A stretch of 64,000 bases of DNA from Actinophytocola sp963729115 (GTDB lineage Bacteria > Actinomycetota > Actinomycetes > Mycobacteriales > Pseudonocardiaceae). A program made the position numbers and the translations under genes. Numbering within the stretch: the first letter of the stretch is position 1; each line of letters starts with the position of its first letter. The stretch lies in the NCBI GenBank assembly GCA_963729115.1, contig CAVSMR010000011.1, positions 62,001-126,000 of the forward strand, given 5' to 3'. Below are positions 43,105 through 51,016 of the stretch, in pieces. The notes under the pieces are model-generated. The model was not told where the DNA came from and did not search any database. It saw only the letters and a list, made by a program, of their open reading frames with translations.

Positions 43105-43681
43105 CGGCTACCCATTGTTGGAGCAGAAAACTAGTCGAGGTCGGCGAAAAAGTCAGCGGCGGACCGGCCCCTATGTGGCCGCTGGCCGGTAGAGGCTAGA
43201 TGATCTTCGTCTTTTTGGACCAATTTCGGCCAAACGGCCTACGCGGATCGCCCTGTGTTACCGAAACGTTGCGTTGAGTTGGTAGGGCCGAGCGAACCGG
43301 CACGCCGACCGCCGATGGGCGCGCGGATGTTCGCCGCTTGGAGCAGGCCGCAGAACAGATGGAGACTTTACCGCACGAGCCGCCGGACGCCTATACCTCG
43401 CGTTACCCGTCCGAACGTCCCATGTGGAGACGGGTTTGCGCAGCGTCCCAAGTGGACAAATAGGTTGCACCATTGCCGTCGGTTGGGCCGTCCAGCGCAT
43501 CGCCGGGGCCGAACGGCCTACGTCGATCGGCTCTGTGTCGCAGAGCCGTCGCCCTCGGCTAATCTCACGCTGCCAACCGGGCAACCGGCTTCGACGCATG
43601 TCGCGACCCCGGTCCAGTGCGCCAGAATCACTGAGCTTCGGTGAAATGGAGACAACGTTGCCCCGGGGTGTCCCAGCCCGC
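43105..43681. other. Intergenic region with two families of direct repeats
   Basis: A 577-bp divergent region. CGTCCCATGTGGAGA (43416-43430) recurs as CGTCCCAAGTGGACA (43444-43458), 28 bp apart. A longer degenerate pair lies at 43228-43258 and 43507-43538 (shared core AACGGCCTACG). No open frame here has a ribosome site or family features. The short pair looks like operator half-sites for the binding-protein gene. Confidence 0.6.
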
Positions 43682-44689
43682 ATGACCAGGTATGCCCTGT
43701 CGCGCCGGGCTTTCGGTTCGGTCGCCGCGCTCACCGCGCTGCTCGCCACCTCCGGTTGCTTCGGCGACTCGGCCGACGACGGGTCGGGCTCGTCGGGCGG
43801 CGCGGTCGAGAAGCAGAACATCACGGTCGGCGTCGTCCCGTCGATCGGCATGGCGCCGCTGTACGTCGCGCTCGATCAGGGCTACTTCGAGGACGAGGGG
43901 CTCAACGTCAAGCTCCTGTCCCTCAACGGTGGCGGCGAGTCGATGACCGGGCTGCTCGGCGGGGACGTCGACTTCTCCTTCGCCAACTACCCGATGCTCG
44001 TGCAGGCCCAGCAGAAGGGCCAGGGCCAGGTCAAGGTCAAGATCGTCGCGGACGCGGTGGCCGCGAAGCCGGACTCGAGCGCCGTAGTGGTCAAGCGGGA
44101 CTCCTCGCTGCGCGACCCGGCCGACCTCGAGGGCAAGACGATCGCGGTGCCCTACACGGGCAGCATGGCCGACCTCGCCGTGATGTCCGGCATGAAGGCC
44201 GCCCGCGCCGACCCGTCCGGGATCCAGTGGAAGAACCTGACCTACCCGAACATGCTGCCGAAGCTGCAGGGCGGCGACATCGACGCGGCGTTCCTCGAGG
44301 AGCCGTACCTGTCGGTCGCCCAGGCGCAGCTCGGGGTCTGGACGGTGCTCCAGCCGATGGCGGGCCGGCTCGACGGCATCGGGCTGTCCGGCTACGCGGC
44401 GCTGGAGAAGTTCACTCAGGCCTACCCGAACACGGTCGCGGCGTTCCAGCGGGCCGTGCTCAAGGCGCACCGGGCGGCGACCACGCCCCAGGGCCAGAAC
44501 GCGCTCAACAAGGTGCTGACCGAGAAGGTCCACGTGCAGCCGGAGATCGCGGCCGTGCTGCACCTGCCGTCCTACCCGCTGACCGCCGACGGGACGCGGC
44601 TGCAGCGCGTGCCGGACCTGATGCGCGAGTTCGGCCAGATCAAGAAGCCGTTCGACATCCGGCCGATGATCCTCGAGGCCAAGAGCTGA
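43682..44689 (+). CDS. ABC transporter substrate-binding lipoprotein (NMT1/SsuA-like)
   Basis: A 335-residue solute-binding protein of the nitrate/sulfonate/thiamine-precursor class (GVVPSIGMAPLYVALDQGYFEDEGL, then LKGGDI-type motif LQGGDIDAAFLEEP). The N-terminus carries a twin-arginine motif (SRRAFGS), a hydrophobic stretch and a TSGC lipobox-like site, so it is probably a Tat-exported lipoprotein. No permease or ATPase gene is adjacent, so it is an orphan that must use a transporter elsewhere. ATG 43682 is preferred; in-frame starts at 43647 or 43659 would lengthen the n-region. Confidence 0.87.
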   Translation: MTRYALSRRAFGSVAALTALLATSGCFGDSADDGSGSSGGAVEKQNITVGVVPSIGMAPLYVALDQGYFEDEGLNVKLLSLNGGGESMTGLLGGDVDFSFANYPMLVQAQQKGQGQVKVKIVADAVAAKPDSSAVVVKRDSSLRDPADLEGKTIAVPYTGSMADLAVMSGMKAARADPSGIQWKNLTYPNMLPKLQGGDIDAAFLEEPYLSVAQAQLGVWTVLQPMAGRLDGIGLSGYAALEKFTQAYPNTVAAFQRAVLKAHRAATTPQGQNALNKVLTEKVHVQPEIAAVLHLPSYPLTADGTRLQRVPDLMREFGQIKKPFDIRPMILEAKS

Positions 44690-44738
44690 CCCGGCCACCG
44701 AGGTGCCCGGCGCGCCCGGGTGGGGTAGAACGGCGGGC

Positions 44739-45605
44739 ATGACGACGAAGGTGACCGTGCTCGGCACGGGGATCATGGGTGCCGGGATCGCGCGCAACCT
44801 CGTGCGTGCCGGGTTCGAGGTGACCGTCTGGAACCGCACCGCCGAGCGGGCGGCGCCGCTCGCGGACGACGGGGCGACCGTCGCCGGGGACGCGGCCGCG
44901 GCCACCGACGGCGCGGACGTCGTGCTGACCATGCTCTTCGACGCGGCCGCGGTGTCCGCGGTGCTGGACGAGGTGCGGCCGCGAATCCGCGCGGGCGCCC
45001 TGTGGATCCAGTCGAGCACGGTCGGCATCGAGGCCGCCGAGCGGTTCGCGGACCTGGCCGCGGCGCACGGGATCGACTACCTCGACGCACCCGTGCTCGG
45101 CACCCGTCAGCCGGCCGAGCAGGGCAAGCTGACCGTGCTCGCCGCGGGGCCGGAGGGCATCCGCGAGCGGGCCACCCCGGTGCTCGACGCGATCGGCGCG
45201 CGCACCGTGTGGGTCGGCGAGCGACCCGGTGACGGCCACCGGCTCAAGCTCGTGGCCAACGCGTGGGTGCTGTCGATCACCACCGCGACCGCGCAGAGCA
45301 TCGCGCTCGCCGAGCGGCTCGGCCTCGACCCGCGGCTGTTCCTCGAGGTGCTCTCGGGCGGTCCGACCGACAGCGCGTACGCACAGGTCAAGGGCGGTAA
45401 CATGATCACCGGCGAGCTCGACCCGGCGTTCGCCCTCGGTGGCGCGCTGAAGGACGCCGGCCTCATCCTCGAGACGCTGCGCGCGGCCGGCGTGGACGAG
45501 CGGCTGATGGCGGCGGTCCGGGCCCAGTTCGCCGACGCGGCGGACGCGGGCCATGCCGGCGAGGACATGGCCGCCGTGATCCACATCGCGCGCCCGGCCC
45601 GGTAG
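44739..45605 (+). CDS. NAD(P)-dependent beta-hydroxyacid dehydrogenase
   Basis: A 288-residue enzyme of the 3-hydroxyisobutyrate dehydrogenase family. It shows the Rossmann motif GTGIMGAGIARNL, WNRTAER, the substrate loop DAPVLGTRQPAEQGKL and the catalytic Lys in KLVANAWVLS. It oxidises beta-hydroxyacids or reduces the matching semialdehydes; glyoxylate/succinic semialdehyde reductase or imine-reductase-like activity cannot be excluded. It lies 49 bases after the binding-protein gene, perhaps co-transcribed. Confidence 0.9.
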   Translation: MTTKVTVLGTGIMGAGIARNLVRAGFEVTVWNRTAERAAPLADDGATVAGDAAAATDGADVVLTMLFDAAAVSAVLDEVRPRIRAGALWIQSSTVGIEAAERFADLAAAHGIDYLDAPVLGTRQPAEQGKLTVLAAGPEGIRERATPVLDAIGARTVWVGERPGDGHRLKLVANAWVLSITTATAQSIALAERLGLDPRLFLEVLSGGPTDSAYAQVKGGNMITGELDPAFALGGALKDAGLILETLRAAGVDERLMAAVRAQFADAADAGHAGEDMAAVIHIARPAR

Positions 45606-45740
45606 CGAGCGACGACCCGCCCGGGCAAACCCCCGGGGTACCCCGCGCCGGACCGGGGGTGTCCCCGATGTCGCGGCCACCAGGCCGACCTAGCGTCAGA
45701 CCCGAAGACAGGACACGGGCAAGACGCGAAGGAGCCGGCC

Positions 45741-46172
45741 GTGAGCACGCAGTGCAGCACCCACACCATGACAGCGGTGCCGGCCCTCGTGCCGGCCGCC
45801 GACGAGCGGTACGCCGACCTCGCCGACCGCCGGCTGGCGGCGGCGCTGTCCACCGAGGACGCGGCCGAGGACGCCGGCGACCTGGACCCGCTCGAACGCA
45901 CGACCTGCTACACCCACCGGCGCTGGCTGCACCACTGCGTGTCCTCGCCGCTGCACGTCATCGTCGTGACCGGGCACCGCTGGTGCCGCCGCTGCTCGTG
46001 CGCGGTCAACGTCGCGATCGACGAGCTGACCGGTGACGTCGCGCTGACCTGCCCGCGCTGCCACGAGCCGCCGGCCGGCGCGGCCAACCGGCAGCTGGTC
46101 CGCTGCTGCCGCGCGAGCCTGGCCGCCGCCCAGGACACCCCTGACCTGCGGCCGCTGCGCGCGGCTGCTTAG
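45741..46172 (+). CDS. Hypothetical Cys/His-rich small protein
   Basis: A 143-residue protein starting at a GTG with AAGGAG upstream. The central part has clustered metal-ligand residues (TTCYTHRRWLHHC, RWCRRCSC, CPRCHEP, RCCR), suggesting one or two zinc sites. The N-terminal 50 residues are Ala-rich and helical. I do not recognise a family. It converges with the next gene and overlaps it by 4 bases. Confidence 0.7.
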   Translation: MSTQCSTHTMTAVPALVPAADERYADLADRRLAAALSTEDAAEDAGDLDPLERTTCYTHRRWLHHCVSSPLHVIVVTGHRWCRRCSCAVNVAIDELTGDVALTCPRCHEPPAGAANRQLVRCCRASLAAAQDTPDLRPLRAAA

Positions 46173-46594
46173 CGCTGCGCCGCCTCGCGGCGCGCCTTGA
46201 CCTTGCGGTAGCTCCAGATCAGCAGGGCGAACAGGATCAGTCCCGACAGGATCAGGCTCGACCCGGCGCTCCACCCGTGGAAGGGCAGCCAGGTCAGCAG
46301 GCCCCACGCGATCCCGGCGCCGATCAGCCCCAGCCCGGCACACACCGAGCCGGCGATACGCAGCGGCGAGGACACGCTGTCCTCGGCGGCCTTCATCGCG
46401 CGGTCGCGCACCGGATCGACGAAGCGCTCGAGCGCGGGGAACTCCGACGCGAGGATCAGCAGCCCGGCGAGCACCAGCAGCAAGCCCGGCCCGGGCAGCA
46501 CGAGCAACGCGATGCCGATCAGCACGACGAGCCCGCCGCCGATCGCGATCGTCACTCGCTTCACCTGGTTCGATGCGCCCATAGTGCTCGCCAT
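46169..46594 (-). CDS. PGPGW/TIGR02611 family membrane protein
   Basis: A 141-residue protein with the family's LPGPG motif (LLVLPGPGLLLVLAGLLILASEF) in the first hydrophobic hairpin, a charged middle and two further helices, ending in a basic tail. Function unknown in the family; widespread in actinomycetes. ATG at 46594, or 46582. Confidence 0.85.
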   Translation of the reverse strand: MASTMGASNQVKRVTIAIGGGLVVLIGIALLVLPGPGLLLVLAGLLILASEFPALERFVDPVRDRAMKAAEDSVSSPLRIAGSVCAGLGLIGAGIAWGLLTWLPFHGWSAGSSLILSGLILFALLIWSYRKVKARREAAQR

Positions 46595-46622
46595 TGTGGC
46601 CTGCCCCGGCGACCCGTGCCGC

Positions 46623-47513
46623 TCAGGGCCGGTCGAGCGCCTCGGCGGCCGCCGCCGCGACCGCCTCGGCCGTGGCGGCGAGCGGCGGCGAGTCGAGCTT
46701 CCACTGCTGCCAGTACAGCGGCACGTCGCAGGCCCGCTGCCGGTCCAGCAGCACCAGGTCCCCGGCGCGCAGCCGGGGCTCGGCCTGCGCGGTGGGCAGC
46801 ATCCCCCAGCCCATGCCGGCCGTGACCGCGTCCGCGAAGCCCTCCGAGGACGGCACGTAGTGGCGCAGCGGGCCGGCGTCGCGCCCGCGGGTCAGCCGCC
46901 GGGCGAAGGCGTCCTGCAGGTCGTCGCGGCGGTCGAACAGGACGACGGGCACCGAGCCGGCCCGCTGGCGCAGCGTGGCGCCGCCGAGCCACCGCGCGAC
47001 GAACGACGGGCTCGCCACGGGCAGGTACCGCATGCGGCCGAGCGGGCTGGCCGAGCAGCCCTGCACCGGATCCGGCGAGGACGTCACCGCGGCCATCACG
47101 ACGCCCTCGCGCAGCAGCGTCGTCGTGTGGTCCTGGTCCTCGCGGCGCAGCTCGAAGCACGTCCGCAGCGACGCCGGCACGCGGCCGAGGGCCGGCAGGA
47201 ACCAGGTCGCGAGCGAGTCGGCGTTCACCGCGATCGGCAGCACCGCCGGCTCGCCGGTGTCGGACATGCCGAGCTCCGCGCGGGCGTCGACTTCGAGCCG
47301 GGCCAGCTGCCGGGCGAAGCGGACGACGACCTCGCCGGACTCGGTCAGCCGCGCCGGTTTCGTGCGCAGCAGCAGCACCCGGCCGATCCCCTGCTCGAGC
47401 GCCTTGACCCGCTGGCTGACCGCCGACGGCGTCACGTGCAGCGCGGCGGCCGCGGCCTCGAAGGTGCCCTCGTCCACCACCGCGAGCAGCGTGCGAACCT
47501 GATCCACGGGCAT
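46623..47513 (-). CDS. lysG: LysR-type regulator, LysG/ArgP-like
   Basis: A 296-residue LysR regulator with N-terminal HTH (TFEAAAAALHVTPSAVSQRVKALEQ) and the ArgP/LysG-type effector domain. LysG activates the divergent basic-amino-acid exporter lysE when lysine or arginine is high, and the divergent gene here is just such an exporter. ATG at 47513 gives the typical start MPVDQVRTLLAV. Confidence 0.92.
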   Translation of the reverse strand: MPVDQVRTLLAVVDEGTFEAAAAALHVTPSAVSQRVKALEQGIGRVLLLRTKPARLTESGEVVVRFARQLARLEVDARAELGMSDTGEPAVLPIAVNADSLATWFLPALGRVPASLRTCFELRREDQDHTTTLLREGVVMAAVTSSPDPVQGCSASPLGRMRYLPVASPSFVARWLGGATLRQRAGSVPVVLFDRRDDLQDAFARRLTRGRDAGPLRHYVPSSEGFADAVTAGMGWGMLPTAQAEPRLRAGDLVLLDRQRACDVPLYWQQWKLDSPPLAATAEAVAAAAAEALDRP

Positions 47514-47582
47514 CACGATCGCTAAGGATACGTAAGAATCATTAGCTCGACGATCGACGCCGCGCTGCCTAGCGTGGATGGC
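47514..47582. promoter_or_regulatory. Divergent lysG-lysE control region
   Basis: A 69-bp region with an AT-rich core (TACGTAAGAATCATTAG near 47529-47545), where a LysG site and overlapping promoters would be expected. Position is the evidence; no base-exact operator was assigned. Confidence 0.5.
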
Positions 47583-48182
47583 GTGCTGCTCGCCATGGCG
47601 GCCGGCTTCGGCACCGGCCTCTCGCTCATCGTGGCCATCGGCGCGCAGAACGCCTTCGTGCTGCGGCAGGGGATCCGCCGGCACGCGGTCGTCGTGGTGG
47701 TCGCGATCTGCGCGGTGTCCGACGCGGTGCTGATCGCGCTGGGCGTGGCGGGGGTCGGCTCGGTGGTGCGGGCGCGGCCGGAGGCGCTCACGGTGGTCGG
47801 CCTCGCGGGCGGCACGTTCCTCCTCGGCTACGGCATCCTCGCGCTGCGGCGGGCCTTCCGCCCCGGCGCGCTGACCACCGGCGCGGACGCCACCGGCTCG
47901 ACCCGGCGCGCGGTGCTGACCTGCCTGACGATGACCTGGCTCAACCCGCACGTGTACCTCGACACCGTGCTGCTGCTCGGCTCCGTCGCCGCCACGCACG
48001 GCGCGCTGCGCTGGGACTTCGGCCTCGGCGCGGTGCTCGCGAGCGGGTGCTGGTTCGCCGCACTCGGCTTCGGCGCCCGCCTCCTGCGCGGCTTCTTCGC
48101 CCGGCCGGTCTCCTGGCGCGTCCTGGACGGCCTGGTCGCCGCGACGATGATCACCCTGGGCGTGTCGCTGCTGGCCGGGTAG
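47583..48182 (+). CDS. lysE: LysE/ArgO-family amino acid exporter
   Basis: A 199-residue membrane protein with about six helices and the LysE signature (GLSLIVAIGAQNAFVLRQGIRRH, then MTWLNPHVYLDTVLLLG). It exports lysine and arginine using the membrane potential. The GTG at 47583 gives a start aligned with known members; GTG 47574 is in frame upstream. It is divergent from its likely activator LysG. Confidence 0.93.
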   Translation: MLLAMAAGFGTGLSLIVAIGAQNAFVLRQGIRRHAVVVVVAICAVSDAVLIALGVAGVGSVVRARPEALTVVGLAGGTFLLGYGILALRRAFRPGALTTGADATGSTRRAVLTCLTMTWLNPHVYLDTVLLLGSVAATHGALRWDFGLGAVLASGCWFAALGFGARLLRGFFARPVSWRVLDGLVAATMITLGVSLLAG

Positions 48183-48191
48183 AACACACGT

Positions 48192-48414
48192 ATGGAGATC
48201 CGCCGGGGGTGACGACCGCGACGTGCCCGTCCTGCTCGCTCTCGGCGACGAGGCGGTCGCGTGGATGGTCGCGCGGGGCAACACCGAGCAGTGGGGCACC
48301 GAGCCCTGGTCCACCCAGCCGCGGCGAGTGGACCAGGTCCGCGAGCTGGTCGCCGGCGGCCGGCTGTGGCTCGCCGAGGTCGACGGTGCGCCGGCCGGCG
48401 GGCAGGCTACTCAC
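48192..48414 (+). pseudogene. Truncated, frameshifted GNAT acetyltransferase remnant
   Basis: The ATG at 48192 opens MEIRRG and then meets a stop, because a run of five Gs (48205-48209) has one base too many. In the shifted frame the reading resumes as DVPVLLALGDEAVAWMVARGN and WLAEVDGAPAGG, the first 60-70 residues of a GNAT-like enzyme. Similarity ends near 48405, exactly where the convergent GH13 gene ends. The acetyl-CoA-binding part is missing, so the gene is dead. Confidence 0.7.
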
Positions 48415-49894
48415 ATACAACTGCCGTGCACGCGGGTAGCGAGTCCCGGCCCGGCGGCTCGCTGCCCGACACGAGCAACGGCCGGCCCTCAAGCCGCATG
48501 CGGACCGGCGCGTCGGTGAAGTTGGCCTGCACGGTGAGCGGGCCACGACGGTAGGCCAGCACGCCGTCCGGGCCGTCGAGCAGGGTGAGGTCGCCGTCGC
48601 GCAGGTCGGCGTGCCGGGCGCGCAGGGCGATCAGCTCGCGATAGAGCCACAGGATGCTGCCGGGGTCGGCCCGCAGGACTTCGGCGTTGCGCGTCGCCGC
48701 CTCGGGGGGCCAGGGCAGCCACGGGTCCGGCGACGCCCAGCCGTGGCCGGGATCCGGGGTCCAGGGGACCGGCGCGCGCGAGCCGTCCCGGCCGAGCGGG
48801 TCCACCCGCTGCGCCGGCGTGAGCTGCGGGTCGGTCAGGCCGAGCTCCTCCCCCGCGAACAGGAACGGCGTGCCGCGCAGCGTCAGCAGGACGGTCGCGG
48901 CCACCCGGGCCCGGTCCTCGCGGCCGCCGTAGCGGGTGCGGTGGCGCGCCTGGTCGTGGCTGGACAGCACCCACGCCGGCGCCGCGTCCGGGCCGTACGC
49001 CGACTCCGCCGCCGCGATGCGCGCGCGCCACGCCTCGGCGGACCACGGCGACTCCATCAGGGAGAAGTCGAACGCCCGGTGCAGCTGCGACGAGTCCACA
49101 TAGGACGGCACCAGGGACTGGTCGGCCAGCGGCACCTCGCCCACGATGAACCGGTCGCCGGGAACCGCGTCGAGCACCGCACGGATCTCGCGGAGCAGGC
49201 CGTGCGTGCGCGGGTCGCGGTAGCCGCCGACGAGCTCGTCGCGGTTGTCCGGGTCCCGGATCTCGACGTCGCGCAGCGCCGGGTCGCGGCCGATCAGGCT
49301 GACCACGTCCGCGCGGAACCCGTCCACGCCGCGGTCGAGCCAGAACCGCAGCCCGTCGAGCATCGCCGCCCGCACGCCCGGGCTGTTCCAGTTCAGATCG
49401 GGCTGGGCCGGGGTGAACAGGTGCAGGTAGTACTGGCCGCGCACCGGGTCGTACGTCCACGCCGGGCCGCCGAACGCGCTGCGCCAGTTGTTCGCCGGCT
49501 CGTCGGCCCACCAGTACCAGTCGCCGTGCGGGCCGGCCGGGTCCCGGCGGGAGGAGGCGAACCACGGATGCGCGTCGCTCGTGTGGTTCGGCACCCAGTC
49601 GAGCAGCACCCGCAGCCCGCGCCCGTGCGCGGCGGCGAGCAGGCGGTCCAGCGCCGGCAGCCCGCCGAAGCTCGCGTCCACGTCGAGGTGGTCGGCGACG
49701 TCGTAGCCGCCGTCCACGCCCGGGCTCGGGTGCACGGGCGAGAGCCAGATCGCGTCGACACCCAGCCACGCCAGGTGATCGAGCCGCGCGGTCACGCCGT
49801 CCAGGTCGCCCACGCCGGACCCGGTCGTGTCCAGGAAGGACCGCGGATAGATCTGGTACACGACGGCCCCGCGCCACCACGGTCCACTTGACAC
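48407..49894 (-). CDS. GH13 alpha-glucosidase-like enzyme
   Basis: A 495-residue (beta/alpha)8 alpha-amylase-family enzyme. Motifs: VVYQIYPRSFLD, region I LLDWVPNHTSD, region II GVDGFRADVV (nucleophile Asp), region III FIVGEVPL (acid/base Glu) and region IV SSHDQARH (third Asp). It fits oligo-alpha-glucosidases such as oligo-1,6-glucosidase. It is cytoplasmic (no signal peptide) and would cleave imported oligosaccharides. Divergent from a LacI gene, with paired operators between. GTG 49894 is used; the transcript may be nearly leaderless. Confidence 0.92.
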   Translation of the reverse strand: MSSGPWWRGAVVYQIYPRSFLDTTGSGVGDLDGVTARLDHLAWLGVDAIWLSPVHPSPGVDGGYDVADHLDVDASFGGLPALDRLLAAAHGRGLRVLLDWVPNHTSDAHPWFASSRRDPAGPHGDWYWWADEPANNWRSAFGGPAWTYDPVRGQYYLHLFTPAQPDLNWNSPGVRAAMLDGLRFWLDRGVDGFRADVVSLIGRDPALRDVEIRDPDNRDELVGGYRDPRTHGLLREIRAVLDAVPGDRFIVGEVPLADQSLVPSYVDSSQLHRAFDFSLMESPWSAEAWRARIAAAESAYGPDAAPAWVLSSHDQARHRTRYGGREDRARVAATVLLTLRGTPFLFAGEELGLTDPQLTPAQRVDPLGRDGSRAPVPWTPDPGHGWASPDPWLPWPPEAATRNAEVLRADPGSILWLYRELIALRARHADLRDGDLTLLDGPDGVLAYRRGPLTVQANFTDAPVRMRLEGRPLLVSGSEPPGRDSLPACTAVVCE

Positions 49895-49902
49895 GCACCA
49901 AG

Positions 49903-49937
49903 TAAAGCGGTTTAGTGCACGCAAGTAAACCGGTTTA
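49903..49937. promoter_or_regulatory. Paired LacI-type operators
   Basis: TAAACCGGTTTA (49926-49937) is a perfect 12-bp palindrome with the central CG typical of LacI-family sites. TAAAGCGGTTTA (49903-49914) is a near copy, 23 bp away centre to centre, about two helical turns. They lie between the GH13 gene and the LacI gene and so probably control both directions. Confidence 0.75.
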
Positions 49938-49959
49938 TCACCAACCGGGAGGTCCACCG

Positions 49960-50988
49960 GTGTCCCCTCGCCGCCCCACCATCGCCGACGTGGCACGCCA
50001 CGTCGGGGTGTCCAAGGGGGCGGTGTCCTTCGCGCTCAACGGCCGCGCCGGGGTCAGCGAACAGACCCGCCGGCGCATCCTCGACGCCGCCGACGAGCTG
50101 GGCTGGTCGCCCAACCGCCAGGCCCGCGCGCTGTCCACGTCCCGGGCGTCCGCGCTCGGCCTGATCCTGGCGCGCGACCCGGAGCTGGTCGGCGCCGACC
50201 CGTTCTTCCCGACGTTCATGGCCGGCGTGGAGAAGGTGCTCGCCGAGCACGACCAGGCCCTGGTCCTGCAGGTCGTCACCAGCCCCGCGGCCGAGGAGGC
50301 CGGCTACCGGCGCCTGGCCCGCGACCGCCGGGTCGACGGCGTGTTCCTCGTCGACCTGCGCCAGGCCGACCCGCGGATCGCGCTGCTCGCGGAGATCGGG
50401 CTGCCCGCGGTCACCCTGAACCGCCCGGACGTGCCCTCGCCGTTCCCGGCGGTGGAGCTCGACGACCGGCCCGGCATCGCCGCCGCGGTCCGCCACCTGG
50501 CCGGGCTCGGCCACACCGCGATCGCGCACGTCGCCGGCCCCGAGCCCTACCTGCACGCGCTCGCCCGCCGGCAGGCGTTCGCCGACGCGATGGCCGCCGC
50601 CGGCCTGCCGCCGGGCCGGGTCGAGCCGGGCGACTTCACCGCGGCCGGCGGCCGGGCGGCGACCCACCGGCTGCTCACCCGGAAGGACCGCCCGACGGCG
50701 ATCGTCTACGCCAACGACGTGATGGCGCTGTCGGCCATCGCGGTGGCCGCCGAGCTGGGCGTCCGGATCCCGGACGACGTGTCGATCACCGGCTACGACG
50801 ACACCGACCTCGCGGGCTACGTGCACCCGGCGCTGACCACGGTGCGCGCGGACGCCCGCGGCTGGGGGGAGGTGGCGGCGCGCACGCTGCTCGCGCTCAT
50901 CGCGCGGCAGGAGGGGGACGACCGCGCCGCCGACACCGCACTGCCACCCGCCGAGTTGATCCTGCGCAGATCGACCGCGGCGCCCTGA
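49960..50988 (+). CDS. LacI-family transcriptional repressor
   Basis: A 342-residue LacI regulator: N-terminal HTH (TIADVARHVGVSKGAVSFALNGR) with hinge (QARALSTSRAS) and a periplasmic-binding-like sensor domain. GGGAGG precedes the GTG at 49960. It is followed by sugar ABC transporter genes and is divergent from GH13, so it likely represses all of them until an oligosaccharide binds. Confidence 0.93.
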   Translation: MSPRRPTIADVARHVGVSKGAVSFALNGRAGVSEQTRRRILDAADELGWSPNRQARALSTSRASALGLILARDPELVGADPFFPTFMAGVEKVLAEHDQALVLQVVTSPAAEEAGYRRLARDRRVDGVFLVDLRQADPRIALLAEIGLPAVTLNRPDVPSPFPAVELDDRPGIAAAVRHLAGLGHTAIAHVAGPEPYLHALARRQAFADAMAAAGLPPGRVEPGDFTAAGGRAATHRLLTRKDRPTAIVYANDVMALSAIAVAAELGVRIPDDVSITGYDDTDLAGYVHPALTTVRADARGWGEVAARTLLALIARQEGDDRAADTALPPAELILRRSTAAP

Positions 50989-51016
50989 CCCCACCCCCAA
51001 CCAGTTCGGAGACGCA

